A program made the position numbers and the translations under genes. The notes beneath the pieces were generated by a model. That model had not been told where the DNA came from and did not search any database. It saw nothing but the letters and a program-made list of their open reading frames with translations. From Hyphomicrobiales bacterium (GTDB lineage Bacteria > Pseudomonadota > Alphaproteobacteria > Rhizobiales > Rhizobiaceae), in contig UBUL01000039.1 of NCBI GenBank assembly GCA_900468625.1, positions 124,001 to 188,000 of the forward strand: DNA of 64,000 nt. The letters run 5' to 3'. Below, one piece after another: positions 45,657-53,751 of the stretch (positions are counted from its first letter, which is position 1; each line of letters begins with the position of its first letter).

Positions 45657-46350
45657 TCGTGGTCACCACCCGCTTGACCTGACCGAGATGAGCTTCCATC
45701 GCCGCGATGGCCTCTTGTTCCGAACCCGCCGCAATCGCCTCGACGATGCGCCGGTGCTCGACATTCGAGGCCAAGCGGCGCTGGGCCATCATGTTGACCA
45801 GCTCCGATTGGCGCATCAGCGCATCGCGGGCGTCGGATACGATCTTGGCGAAAACCGCATTCCCCGAAGATTCGGCGATCGTCGAATGGAATTCCGAATC
45901 CAGATTCACCCATTTCAAGGGATCGTCCTCTCGATCCATTTCTTCGCAGAGCTCAAGCAATCCCGCCAATTGCTCCTCCGTGCGCCGCAGCGCCGCCCAG
46001 CCTGCAGCAGGAACCTCGATGAAGGGTCGCGCCTCGATCAGGTCGCGGGCAGAATAGCCGCCGTAACGCAGCTCCGGACCGGGTGTCGAGGTGACGACAT
46101 AGGTGCCGCTGCCGGTGCGCGTCTGGGTCAGGCCCAGTGTTTGAAGGGAACGGAGCGCCTCACGGATGATGGGGCGGCTGACACCGTAACGCGCGGCAAG
46201 CTGCGACTCGGCGGGCAGCCGTGTCCCGACCGCCAACCGTCCCGATGTAATTGCCGAACGAACATCCTCAAACACCGCCTCGGCAGCGTTTTTCCGACTG
46301 ATCGGACTTGTATAAGATAACCAATCAGCCACCTCACTCATGACGGCCAA
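45628..46350 (-). CDS. ansR: FadR-subfamily GntR regulator (AnsR-like)
   Basis: A 240-residue GntR/FCD regulator. HTH region: AAEAVFEDVRSAITSGRLAV, TRLPAESQLAARYGVSRPII, SLQTLGLTQTRTGSGTYVV. The FCD domain has ARDLIEARPFIEVPAAGWAA and the histidine in NLDSEFHSTIAESSGN. It ends within the aspA gene, in opposite orientation. Location beside ansPA and aspA, and dyads of the FadR type in their shared promoter region, support a repressor that responds to asparagine or aspartate. An alternative start is the ATG at 46341. Confidence 0.85.
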   Translation of the reverse strand: MAVMSEVADWLSYTSPISRKNAAEAVFEDVRSAITSGRLAVGTRLPAESQLAARYGVSRPIIREALRSLQTLGLTQTRTGSGTYVVTSTPGPELRYGGYSARDLIEARPFIEVPAAGWAALRRTEEQLAGLLELCEEMDREDDPLKWVNLDSEFHSTIAESSGNAVFAKIVSDARDALMRQSELVNMMAQRRLASNVEHRRIVEAIAAGSEQEAIAAMEAHLGQVKRVVTTIIGEDQPQH

Positions 46351-46529
46351 ACTTCACAAACATTCTCCGCTTGTCAAGGATCGAACGCGAAACGACAGAT
46401 ATACGCACGGCTCGAAACTATTCGAAAACGCCGGACTTGTGCAGAGAATGGCATTGGCGGCAACTCACGCTTGATGTCTTCTTTGTTGCAATATAAAGAA
46501 ATCCTTATGTCCTTATATGGGAGTTGGAT

Positions 46530-47711
46530 TTGCCCTTACCCCTGTTTGCCTTGTTTCTGGCCGCGTTTGCTTTCGGCACGACCGAGTTCGTCATCGCAGG
46601 CATTCTTCCGGATGTGGCTCAGGACTTAGGTGTCTCGATTCCTTTTGCCGGCTATCTGGTTTCCGGCTATGCGCTCGGAATTGCCGTCGGTGGACCTTTC
46701 CTGACCATGGCGACACGACGGGTTTCGCGCCGCACCATTCTCCTTTCCCTGACGATCGTCTTCTGCTTGGGCCAAGTCGCTTGTGCGCTCGCTCCGGACT
46801 TCGCAGCCATGCTCTTCTTCCGCGTCGCGACCGCCATCGCTCACGGCGCGTATTTCGGCATTGCCATGGTGGTTGCAGTCGGCCTCGTCCCGCAGGCGTT
46901 TCGAGGACGCGCGGTCTCCGTGATCCTCGCAGGCTTGACCGTCTCGAATATTATCGGCGTCCCTGTCGGCGCGGCAATCGGTGGCCTTTGGGGATGGCGC
47001 ACGACGTTTTGGGCAATGACCTTGGTCGGCGCCCTCGCTTTGGTCGCGATATGGGCGCTGATCCCGCCGACGAAAGCCGAAGCTCAGCAATCCGGCAACC
47101 TGAGCCGCGAAGTGCGCGTTCTCGGCCGCCAGCAGGTCTGGACATCACTTATCATGATGCTCGCGCTGATGATCGGGCAAATGGTGCCGTTCACCTACAT
47201 AACCCCGCTTTTGCGCGAAGTGACGGGTCTCGATGCCATGCTCATTCCCTGGGTGCTCCTGCTCAATGGCGTCGGAGCAACACTGGGTGTTGTGATTGGC
47301 GGCCGGCTGTCGGACTGGAAACTGATGCCTTCGCTGATCGTGCTGCTCGCCATTCAGGCCGCGATACTCGTCGCCCTTTACCTGGTGAGCCCCTATCCCT
47401 TGCTGATGAGCCTGACGATTTTCATTTGGGGTGCCCTCAATTTTGCGATCGGCACTCCCATCCAGGCCCGCATCCTGATGTGGACCGCCGATGCGCCGGG
47501 CCTTGCCTCCTCGCTCATCCCGTCGGGATTCAATATCGGCATTGCGATCGCGGCAAGCGTCGGCGCCGCTCTGCTCGAAAGTGGATATGGCTATCGCAGC
47601 TTGCCCGTGCTCGGCGCTGTCGCGCTTGCCTTGGCCTGCGTGGTTGCCATCCTCTCCGCGGCGCGCGAAAGGCGCAGCGGCGCCATCCCGCCGCACGCGG
47701 CTCTCACGTAA
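46530..47711 (+). CDS. MFS transporter, DHA1 (AraJ-like) efflux family
   Basis: A 393-residue 12-helix facilitator. The start PLFALFLAAFAFGTTEFVIA is the DHA1/AraJ hallmark, followed by GYLVSGYALGIAVGGPFLTM and FRVATAIAHGAYFGIAMVVA. Translation most likely starts at TTG 46530, since GGGAG lies six bases upstream and the family begins with MPL; a TTG at 46524 is the alternative. These proteins export sugars or drugs. The gene stands alone and converges on the HxlR gene. Confidence 0.85.
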   Translation: MPLPLFALFLAAFAFGTTEFVIAGILPDVAQDLGVSIPFAGYLVSGYALGIAVGGPFLTMATRRVSRRTILLSLTIVFCLGQVACALAPDFAAMLFFRVATAIAHGAYFGIAMVVAVGLVPQAFRGRAVSVILAGLTVSNIIGVPVGAAIGGLWGWRTTFWAMTLVGALALVAIWALIPPTKAEAQQSGNLSREVRVLGRQQVWTSLIMMLALMIGQMVPFTYITPLLREVTGLDAMLIPWVLLLNGVGATLGVVIGGRLSDWKLMPSLIVLLAIQAAILVALYLVSPYPLLMSLTIFIWGALNFAIGTPIQARILMWTADAPGLASSLIPSGFNIGIAIAASVGAALLESGYGYRSLPVLGAVALALACVVAILSAARERRSGAIPPHAALT

Positions 47712-47833
47712 TTTCCAGATGCCTGCTCCGGGAATTGGCGCTTGGGATCAATCATATCCTCTGTCCGCTGGCCGGATTTGTTTCGATCAGGCGCGCCTCG
47801 TGTTCTCCTCTCACCCACCCGAGCCATAAAAAA

Positions 47834-48214
47834 CTATAGGCCGGCGTCGTAGCGCACCCGAGCGTCCTGAATGACATCCTGATTGGAATCAGCCCAGGTT
47901 ACGAGCGCCATCACTGGGGCAAGCAACGTCCGTCCGACATCGGTCAGCTCATAGTCGACACGAGGCGGGATGGTGGGAAACAGCGATCTCTTCACCAGCC
48001 CGTCACGCTCCAGCCCGCGCAGGGTCAATGTCAGCATCCGTTGCGAGATACCATCAATACGGCGGCGCAACTGATTAAAACGGACAGGACCGCCCTTCAG
48101 CGTGGCAATGACGTACAAGCTCCACTTGTCGCCGACCAGATCAAGGATTTCTCGGACCATCCGACAGTCGTAACCGTCGCCGGGGATAGGAAAATCGGTG
48201 TGACTGAGTGCCAT
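47834..48214 (-). CDS. HxlR family transcriptional regulator
   Basis: A 126-residue winged-helix regulator. Features are a single N-terminal cysteine in GYDCRMVREILDLVGDKWSL, then LYVIATLKGGPVRFNQLRRR and SQRMLTLTLRGLERDGLVKR. The conserved N-terminal Cys is the redox switch of YodB-type quinone/diamide sensors. The gene is divergent from an azoreductase, the classic partner, so control of azoR in response to quinones is likely. A dyad in the intergenic region is described separately. Confidence 0.9.
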   Translation of the reverse strand: MALSHTDFPIPGDGYDCRMVREILDLVGDKWSLYVIATLKGGPVRFNQLRRRIDGISQRMLTLTLRGLERDGLVKRSLFPTIPPRVDYELTDVGRTLLAPVMALVTWADSNQDVIQDARVRYDAGL

Positions 48215-48250
48215 GAATGTGCCTTCTTGCGGGAATTGTCCTGGTTACCA

Positions 48251-48271
48251 TAATAGTGTCAGTAACTATTA
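48251..48271. promoter_or_regulatory. Candidate HxlR operator
   Basis: TAATAGT (48251-48257) and ACTATTA (48265-48271) form a perfect 7-bp inverted repeat with a 7-bp spacer, between the divergent HxlR and azoreductase genes and 30 bp from the latter. HxlR/YodB proteins bind comparable AT-rich dyads. Confidence 0.55.
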
Positions 48272-48301
48272 TTTACCACCAGACACCCGCAGGGAGCAAT
48301 C

Positions 48302-48919
48302 ATGACCAGCATTCTACTCGTAACCTCAAGCCCACGCGGCGCTGAGGGCCTGTCCACTCGTTTTGCAACGGAAATCGCGGAAGGGCTCAAAGCCCGCTCC
48401 GGCGGCACGATCACCGTCCGCGATCTGGCGACAAACCCGCTGCAGCACATTGCGCCGGCCTATATCAACGGCCGCGCGATACCATCGGAGAGCCGCACGC
48501 CTGAACAGGCCGAAGCCGTCGCGCTCGCCGAAGCACTGATCGATGAACTGCGTCATGCCGACACCGTCGTCATTGGGTCCAGCATGATCAACTTCGGGCC
48601 ATCCTCTCTGCTCAAGGCCTGGTTCGATCACATCATCTGGCCGGGCGTGACCTTCGGTTACGGAGAAGATGGCCCTAAAGGATTGCTGTCCAATAAGAAG
48701 GTTTATCTGGTAACGGCAACGGGTGGCGTGTTCTCCACCGGAAATTATGCGCCGCTTGATTTCCAGGCGGGATACTTGCGCCATCTGCTCGGCTTCATCG
48801 GCCTGACCGACGTGGAACTCATACGTGTCGAAGGCACCGTCTTCGGCCCGGATGCCGCAAATGCTGCCATTGCCGCCACCGAAGCCCAGGTTCGCGAAGT
48901 GCTCGAACGCGCCGCATAG
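48302..48919 (+). CDS. azoR: FMN-dependent NADH azoreductase
   Basis: A 205-residue flavodoxin-like quinone/azo reductase. It shows [19 protein letters not shown] (FMN phosphate loop), [20 protein letters not shown] and [20 protein letters not shown], and the AzoR-type [20 protein letters not shown]. The enzyme reduces quinones by two electrons and detoxifies them. The AGGGAGC ribosome site lies six bases before the ATG. It is divergent from the HxlR gene, which likely represses it until a quinone or electrophile appears. Confidence 0.93.
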   Translation: MTSILLVTSSPRGAEGLSTRFATEIAEGLKARSGGTITVRDLATNPLQHIAPAYINGRAIPSESRTPEQAEAVALAEALIDELRHADTVVIGSSMINFGPSSLLKAWFDHIIWPGVTFGYGEDGPKGLLSNKKVYLVTATGGVFSTGNYAPLDFQAGYLRHLLGFIGLTDVELIRVEGTVFGPDAANAAIAATEAQVREVLERAA

Positions 48920-49006
48920 GGAGCAAGAACAACGTTACGGACTGCAACGTGGCCGGAAACGACTGCGCCAGTGTGTGAGAAATCCCCGGATGGATCGGAG
49001 CGCGGC

Positions 49007-50227
49007 TCAGACAATCAGCCCTTTCATCGGCAGGACATGATCGGATCCGGGGAAGACATCCCGCGTCAATACGGCCGGCGATGCTCCGAGCAGATCGACC
49101 GCAATGCCCTTGGCGACGGCGCGCAGGTCCGTGGTGGCGGCAAGATCGCGGCCGTCGCGCAATTGCGCCTGCTTGAGACCGGGCCAATCGGCAATCACCC
49201 GGCCGCCCTTGATCGCGCCGCCGGCGAGGAAGGCGGTGGTTCCGGTTCCGTGGTCCGTGCCCTGCGTGCCGTTGACCTGCGCCGTGCGGCCGAATTCGGT
49301 CGCAACGAAGATCGCGGTATCCTTCCATGCAGGACCAAGCTCCTGCTGGAACGCGGCAAAGGAATTGTCGAGCCCGACGAGAAGCTTGTTCAGCCGATCC
49401 ACCTCGCCGGCGTGGGTATCCCATCCTTCGAAGGCCAACGCTGCGACGCGGGGACCATCGTCCTGTGCCAACAGCCGGGCTGCGCCTCTCGCCATCTGTT
49501 CCATACCCGTGGGGTCGCCGGGGCCGCCTCTCGCCTTGACGTCGAGACCGGCGGCGATCTTGCCGGTCGAAATGCCCTCGGCGAGAATTTTCGCAAAAAG
49601 CGGATCGGTGTGATTGTAGAGATCCATCAGGCGCGGCGGTAGATCGTCGCTGACCGGCTGCAGGTTGGATGGCGACCAGCCAAGCACCGGCGCCTTGCCG
49701 CGAATGACAAGCGGCGCGTTGGCGCCAATGGACAATCCGCGGATCGCCGATGCGCCCGGAGAAACCTTGTCGCCCTTCGGCAGGCCCTCCAGCATCCGGT
49801 TCAGCCAGCCGGAATCGACGCGGCCGGGCATTTCGTAGCCAGATTCCAGCACATCCTGACCGTCGAAATGGGACCGGTCGCGGTAGGGCGTGGCGCTGGC
49901 ATGCACGACGGCCGCCTGCCCTGCACGATAGAGCCGGTTGAAGTTCGGCATCGAGGGATGCAGCGCAAAGAAGCTGTCGAGCGGAAGAGCCGCCTGCGGG
50001 CCGCTCGTCGTCATGGCGATCGACTGCCGCAGCGTCTGATAATCGGGATCGCCGACAGGCGGAACGGCCGTCAAGCCATCAAGCGCACCGCGCAGGATGA
50101 TGGTGATGAAGCGCGGGTCGCGTCCGCCGGCGGCATGGGCAAAGCGCGGGATGAAAGCCCAGGCGAACAAGGCGCCGGAAGCGCCAAGCACGGCACGGCG
50201 GGTGGGGGTCATGAGTTCGCAGGTCAT
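49007..50227 (-). CDS. DUF1501 domain protein, Tat-exported
   Basis: A 406-residue protein with a twin-arginine leader (TPTRRAVLGASGALFAWAFI, cleavage near FAHAAG). The rest is a DUF1501 domain: FITIILRGALDGLTAVPPVG, LPLDSFFALHPSMPNFNRLY and the phosphatase-like HASATPYRDRSHFDGQDVLE, then FVATEFGRTAQVNGTQGTDH. The fold is alkaline-phosphatase/sulfatase related and metal-dependent activity has been proposed, but function is unknown. It follows the DUF1800 gene by two bases; the two families are almost always encoded together. Confidence 0.9.
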   Translation of the reverse strand: MTCELMTPTRRAVLGASGALFAWAFIPRFAHAAGGRDPRFITIILRGALDGLTAVPPVGDPDYQTLRQSIAMTTSGPQAALPLDSFFALHPSMPNFNRLYRAGQAAVVHASATPYRDRSHFDGQDVLESGYEMPGRVDSGWLNRMLEGLPKGDKVSPGASAIRGLSIGANAPLVIRGKAPVLGWSPSNLQPVSDDLPPRLMDLYNHTDPLFAKILAEGISTGKIAAGLDVKARGGPGDPTGMEQMARGAARLLAQDDGPRVAALAFEGWDTHAGEVDRLNKLLVGLDNSFAAFQQELGPAWKDTAIFVATEFGRTAQVNGTQGTDHGTGTTAFLAGGAIKGGRVIADWPGLKQAQLRDGRDLAATTDLRAVAKGIAVDLLGASPAVLTRDVFPGSDHVLPMKGLIV

Positions 50228-50229
50228 GG

Positions 50230-51792
50230 TCAGCGCCTTTGAAATTCGGGGGAAAGATAGGCGATCGTCAGGCCCTGCTTGCGGGTCTCCGCGCGCGATA
50301 CGGCCTGCAGCGTCTCACTCGAAAGAAGCGGCCCCAGGCTGTCGGAAACGAAACTGCGCGGATCGACCTGGGGCGGCACCGCATTCGCAATCATATTGGC
50401 AACATCCATGCGCATGCTGAGACTCTCGCTGGATGCCCAGGCATCGACTGTGTCGGCAAAGCCGTTGGGGCCGGCAGGCGCCCAAAAGGGCTGGCCCATG
50501 GCGGTCAAGGCGCCGAGAATGACATTCGGCTTCGGCGTCTCGCCGCTTGCCCTCAGAAGTGCCGCCATGAATTCGAGCGGCGAGCGAACCTTCGACAATG
50601 TCGGGTTCCAGGCCTCTTCGGAACCGACGAGGGCGCGATAGACGGCCGAGAGATCGCCATCCGTCTTGCTGAAGGTGGCGGCGACAGTCTGCACCAGCGA
50701 CGGCGGTGGCGTGTCGGCAACGAAATGCCGGACGAGCTTGGTGGCGATATGCTGGGCCGTCGCCGGATGGCGGGCGAGATCGCGCAAGGCTTCCCGCCCC
50801 TGCCCCACGCCGTTGTCGGCATAGGTGAGACCGAGCAGCGTCTGGTCGCCAGGCTCATGAGCACCCGCATTGAAGACGAACGTGCCGGGTGCCCCGAGCC
50901 TGCCTTCGGCGCCTGCCACCGTCCAACCGGTGATGATCTTGGCAAGCGTCGTCACATCGGTCTGCGTATAGCCGCCGTTGACGCCGAGGGTGTGCAGCTC
51001 CAGCGTCTCGCGGGCGAGATTTTCGTTGAGGCCGCGCTTCTTGTTGGCGTTCGCCTTTGAGTTCGGTCCGATCGATTGCTGATTGTCGAGATAGCCAAGC
51101 ATGGCCGGATGGGTCTCGACGGCGAGCAGCATATCCGCGAAACGCCCGAAGACATGCGGCCGGATGGCCTCGCGCTCGAAAGCGCCGGCAGCGATATGAA
51201 CCTCTTCGTTCTTTGAGATTGCAACCGCGAAATGGTTTGCCCAGAACATGGCAAGCCGCTCGCCGAAGCCGATCAAGGGCTGGCGGATGGTGCCATTGAA
51301 GCGGGCATCCGCCTCGGCTAACAGGATCTGCTGCGGAAGATAGGGCATTTGCTGCATTTGCGGCTTGTCGGCCGTTTTCCCAGCCGCCACCGCCATGGCC
51401 TGATTGTTCGACTGAGACTGATTGGCCGCCTGGGCTGGCATCGCTTGATTGCTCGGCTGTTCCGCCATCATGGCACCCGAGGACTGCACCGGCGGCTTCT
51501 GCGGCTGTTGCGGTCCCTGCATCGGCTTGTCTTGCGCCGCGGCGGCGACGGCGGTCGCGGCCTGCTGCCTGGCTTCCTTGCGCTGCTCCTGGAATACGTG
51601 GAGAGAAACGAGAAGATCGGCCGTGGATTGGAGCAGCGGTCCGACCGGAACCGGGACGTAGCGTTCGGTGATTTCTTCCATCAAAGCCCCGCGCGGGTCC
51701 GACACGATCGACGCGGTGCCGTTGCGATCTGCCCCCAGCCCAAACCGGGAAAGGGCAAGCGCGGCATAAACATCATTCGACTGCTGAGCCAT
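50230..51792 (-). CDS. DUF1800 domain protein
   Basis: A 520-residue DUF1800 protein. The start VYAALALSRFGLGADRNG is the usual N-terminus. The core has MFWANHFAVAISKNEEVHIA, FEREAIRPHVFGRFADMLLA, NENLARETLELHTLGVNGGY, TLAKIITGWTVAG and ATKLVRHFVADTPPPSLVQ. Between about residues 65 and 145 it carries a low-complexity insert rich in Gln, Ala, Pro and Met that breaks up the domain. No signal peptide is evident, unlike its DUF1501 partner. ATG 51792 is used; the frame before it has no support. Function unknown. Confidence 0.9.
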   Translation of the reverse strand: MAQQSNDVYAALALSRFGLGADRNGTASIVSDPRGALMEEITERYVPVPVGPLLQSTADLLVSLHVFQEQRKEARQQAATAVAAAAQDKPMQGPQQPQKPPVQSSGAMMAEQPSNQAMPAQAANQSQSNNQAMAVAAGKTADKPQMQQMPYLPQQILLAEADARFNGTIRQPLIGFGERLAMFWANHFAVAISKNEEVHIAAGAFEREAIRPHVFGRFADMLLAVETHPAMLGYLDNQQSIGPNSKANANKKRGLNENLARETLELHTLGVNGGYTQTDVTTLAKIITGWTVAGAEGRLGAPGTFVFNAGAHEPGDQTLLGLTYADNGVGQGREALRDLARHPATAQHIATKLVRHFVADTPPPSLVQTVAATFSKTDGDLSAVYRALVGSEEAWNPTLSKVRSPLEFMAALLRASGETPKPNVILGALTAMGQPFWAPAGPNGFADTVDAWASSESLSMRMDVANMIANAVPPQVDPRSFVSDSLGPLLSSETLQAVSRAETRKQGLTIAYLSPEFQRR

Positions 51793-51867
51793 GGTCCTGC
51801 CAACTCCTGCATCTAACACATCTTTTAAACGTGAGCGCCCGTCCGATCCGTCGGTCGGCAAGTGTGA

Positions 51868-52317
51868 TCATTTTGTGGCGCCAGCCTTCGGCATGCTGCG
51901 GCGGATAAGGCTTTCGGCAAGCGCCCGACGCTCGTCGTAGGAAAGCGTTGCCGCGAAATCCACCGCGCGCTGCTCCAGCTTCGCTCTCAAGGCGATATCG
52001 GCATCGCGTGCCCTTGCCAGAGCAGCCGACAGAGCCTCCTTGTCCAATGTCGGTTGACCCAGAAGGGAGGCGGCATCGACCTTGGCCTGCTGAGCCTCAA
52101 GAATGGTCTGGCGATCGCCCTTACGTGCCTCGTTGAGTGCCGCGCGCAAAGCCTTCCTCTGAACTGATGGCAATTGCTCGCCGGCAAGCGGCATCATCCC
52201 GGCGCGCGCCTGCGTCTTGCGGATCCACGTCAGCCCGCCGCCGGCCAACGCTCCGATCAGGAATGTGTTCAACACCAGCAGAGATATTACCACTATTCGA
52301 AAGCTGCGATCCGTCAT
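51868..52317 (-). CDS. Metal_resist/CnrX-like membrane-anchored periplasmic protein
   Basis: A 149-residue protein with an N-terminal membrane anchor (FRIVVISLLVLNTFLIGALA) and a helical periplasmic domain (about 40-149), of the Metal_resist/Spy-like kind: LPSVQRKALRAALNEARKG, ALSAALARARDADIALRAKL, and the closing LSYDERRALAESLIRRSMP. In CnrX this part senses Co/Ni through histidines, but here there is no His or Cys at all, so metal sensing is doubtful. The ATG at 52317 overlaps the previous stop by four bases (ATGA), so it is coupled to the anti-sigma-like gene. Confidence 0.75.
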   Translation of the reverse strand: MTDRSFRIVVISLLVLNTFLIGALAGGGLTWIRKTQARAGMMPLAGEQLPSVQRKALRAALNEARKGDRQTILEAQQAKVDAASLLGQPTLDKEALSAALARARDADIALRAKLEQRAVDFAATLSYDERRALAESLIRRSMPKAGATK

Positions 52318-52763
52318 TGGCTGTCCTGAACTATGCCTGCGTCCGGCCCGATATCGCCAAACATGGTTGCGGTTCCGTCGGAAACGATTGTGGCATCGGA
52401 TGTGAGATTGGGCGCGAGCACGGCGATGGCGATGCTGCCGGCAAGCGCGCCGGCTATGCCGACCCCCACCAGGCCGATGCCGGCCGAACCGAAGCGGAAC
52501 CAGTTTCGGACCGTCAGACGACGCACGAGCTTTGCGAGAATCCGGTCTTCCAATCGCGCATGGCGAGGCTGCACGACGTAGGTATCGAGCAACGCATCCA
52601 GATCGGCGGCACGTGCAAGCATTCCGGCGGCAGCAGGGCTCTTTGCAAAATTGCGCGCATCCGCACGTTCGGCCTGCGGCCAACGGCCGATATCGCCGCC
52701 ATAGGTGGCGGTCAATTCTTCAAACCGCTCGGCATTCATCGGACCCGCGATATTCTCAACCAT
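52314..52763 (-). CDS. Single-pass membrane protein, probable anti-sigma factor
   Basis: A 149-residue protein with a cytoplasmic N-terminal part (about 1-95; FEELTATYGGDIGRWPQAER, AADLDALLDTYVV), one membrane helix (GIGLVGVGIAGALAGSIAIA) and a short periplasmic tail. It overlaps the sigma gene by eight bases and the next gene by four. This size, topology and placement are those of small membrane anti-sigma factors. No zinc-binding ZAS motif is seen. The first ATG is used; a second at 52739 would avoid the overlap. Confidence 0.7.
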   Translation of the reverse strand: MVENIAGPMNAERFEELTATYGGDIGRWPQAERADARNFAKSPAAAGMLARAADLDALLDTYVVQPRHARLEDRILAKLVRRLTVRNWFRFGSAGIGLVGVGIAGALAGSIAIAVLAPNLTSDATIVSDGTATMFGDIGPDAGIVQDSQ

Positions 52764-53328
52764 CGCCCTGCTCCTTCAGCAAAAGCACCTGCAACGAGCG
52801 CCTTCCACGCGCAAGCAAGCTCTCCAGCGCATCGACGCTGACATCCATGATCTCAGCCGCCTCGGCGTTCGACAGCGCCTGATAGTAAACAAGAATGATC
52901 GCCTCGCGCTGCCGCGGCGCGATCATCTGCATGGCCCGTTCCACACGCCGCGATGGATCGTCCTCGTTCATCAAACCCGCGTCCGGCGCCGGCCCTTCAT
53001 ATTCGATGTCGGGCGGATGCTCGGCAAGAACGTCCTTGCGCCGCCTTAGGCGATCGTAGCAGAGGTTGATCGCAACGCGGTGCACCCAGGTGCTGAAGCG
53101 GGCATTGCGCTGGCGCCAACCGCCGGCGTTTCGCCAGACCTTCATGAACGTCTCTTGCGCCACATCCTCTGCTTCGGTCGCATCGCCGAGCAGGCGGGTC
53201 GCCACGGCCATTATGCGCGGCAACTGCCGGGATACCATCGCACGCATTGCCGGAACGTCGCCTGCCGCGATGCGCCCGAGCAGATCCTCATCCGGGTCGC
53301 CACTCTTGGGCGCGCGATCCCACTTCAT
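52756..53328 (-). CDS. ECF-type RNA polymerase sigma factor
   Basis: A 190-residue sigma-70 family factor with regions 2 and 4 only. Region 2 shows GDATEAEDVAQETFMKVWR and FSTWVHRVAINLCYDRLRRR; region 4 shows RVERAMQMIAPRQREAIIL and NAEAAEIMDVSVDALESLLA. The ATG at 53328 is chosen because upstream in-frame sequence is Ala/Arg-rich and not family-like. It is first in an operon with a membrane protein, a CnrX-like protein and the DUF1800/DUF1501 pair, so it probably drives that operon in response to an envelope signal. The signal is unknown. Confidence 0.92.
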   Translation of the reverse strand: MKWDRAPKSGDPDEDLLGRIAAGDVPAMRAMVSRQLPRIMAVATRLLGDATEAEDVAQETFMKVWRNAGGWRQRNARFSTWVHRVAINLCYDRLRRRKDVLAEHPPDIEYEGPAPDAGLMNEDDPSRRVERAMQMIAPRQREAIILVYYQALSNAEAAEIMDVSVDALESLLARGRRSLQVLLLKEQGDG

Positions 53329-53751
53329 CGACAACCGCCACCGTTCCGGTTTCGTGCGATACCGGCACAACGCGGCCGCCTCGGCCCCTTGGCCGGCAAG
53401 CGGCGCCAATCGGATCGCAGCATCTCGGTCAGCGTATCATCCTTCGACGTCAAACACAGGTTTACATTGATTGAACGGCGCACCCGCCGAAATCCGTCGC
53501 CATAACTTCAAGAATTTCAGATTTTCTTTTCAGGGCCTGCAGCATAATTGCTTAATTCAGCATCGATTTAAGGAATCATGCAGTAGATTTAAAGGGTTAC
53601 AGCAACCTTTGCGCGCTACGTGGACGCGGCGCTGTAAGGCCGATCTCGCCACGCGAACGAAAAGAGCCGGCTCACCTGATCGAGAGATCAAAACCTCTTC
53701 CGTCCAGGCTGCCGGCACTTCGCATGATCGAATGCGAACCTTCATGTCCGA
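53329..53751. other. Intergenic region upstream of the ECF operon
   Basis: No gene is supported in these 423 bases. The right part is AT-richer than its surroundings. From about 53562 to 53622 GATTTAA recurs twice (CGATTTAAGGAATCATGCAG, then AGATTTAAAGGGTTACAGCA), which has the feel of a short dispersed rhizobial intergenic element. The ECF promoter must lie in the left part but no clear hexamers could be assigned. Confidence 0.45.
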
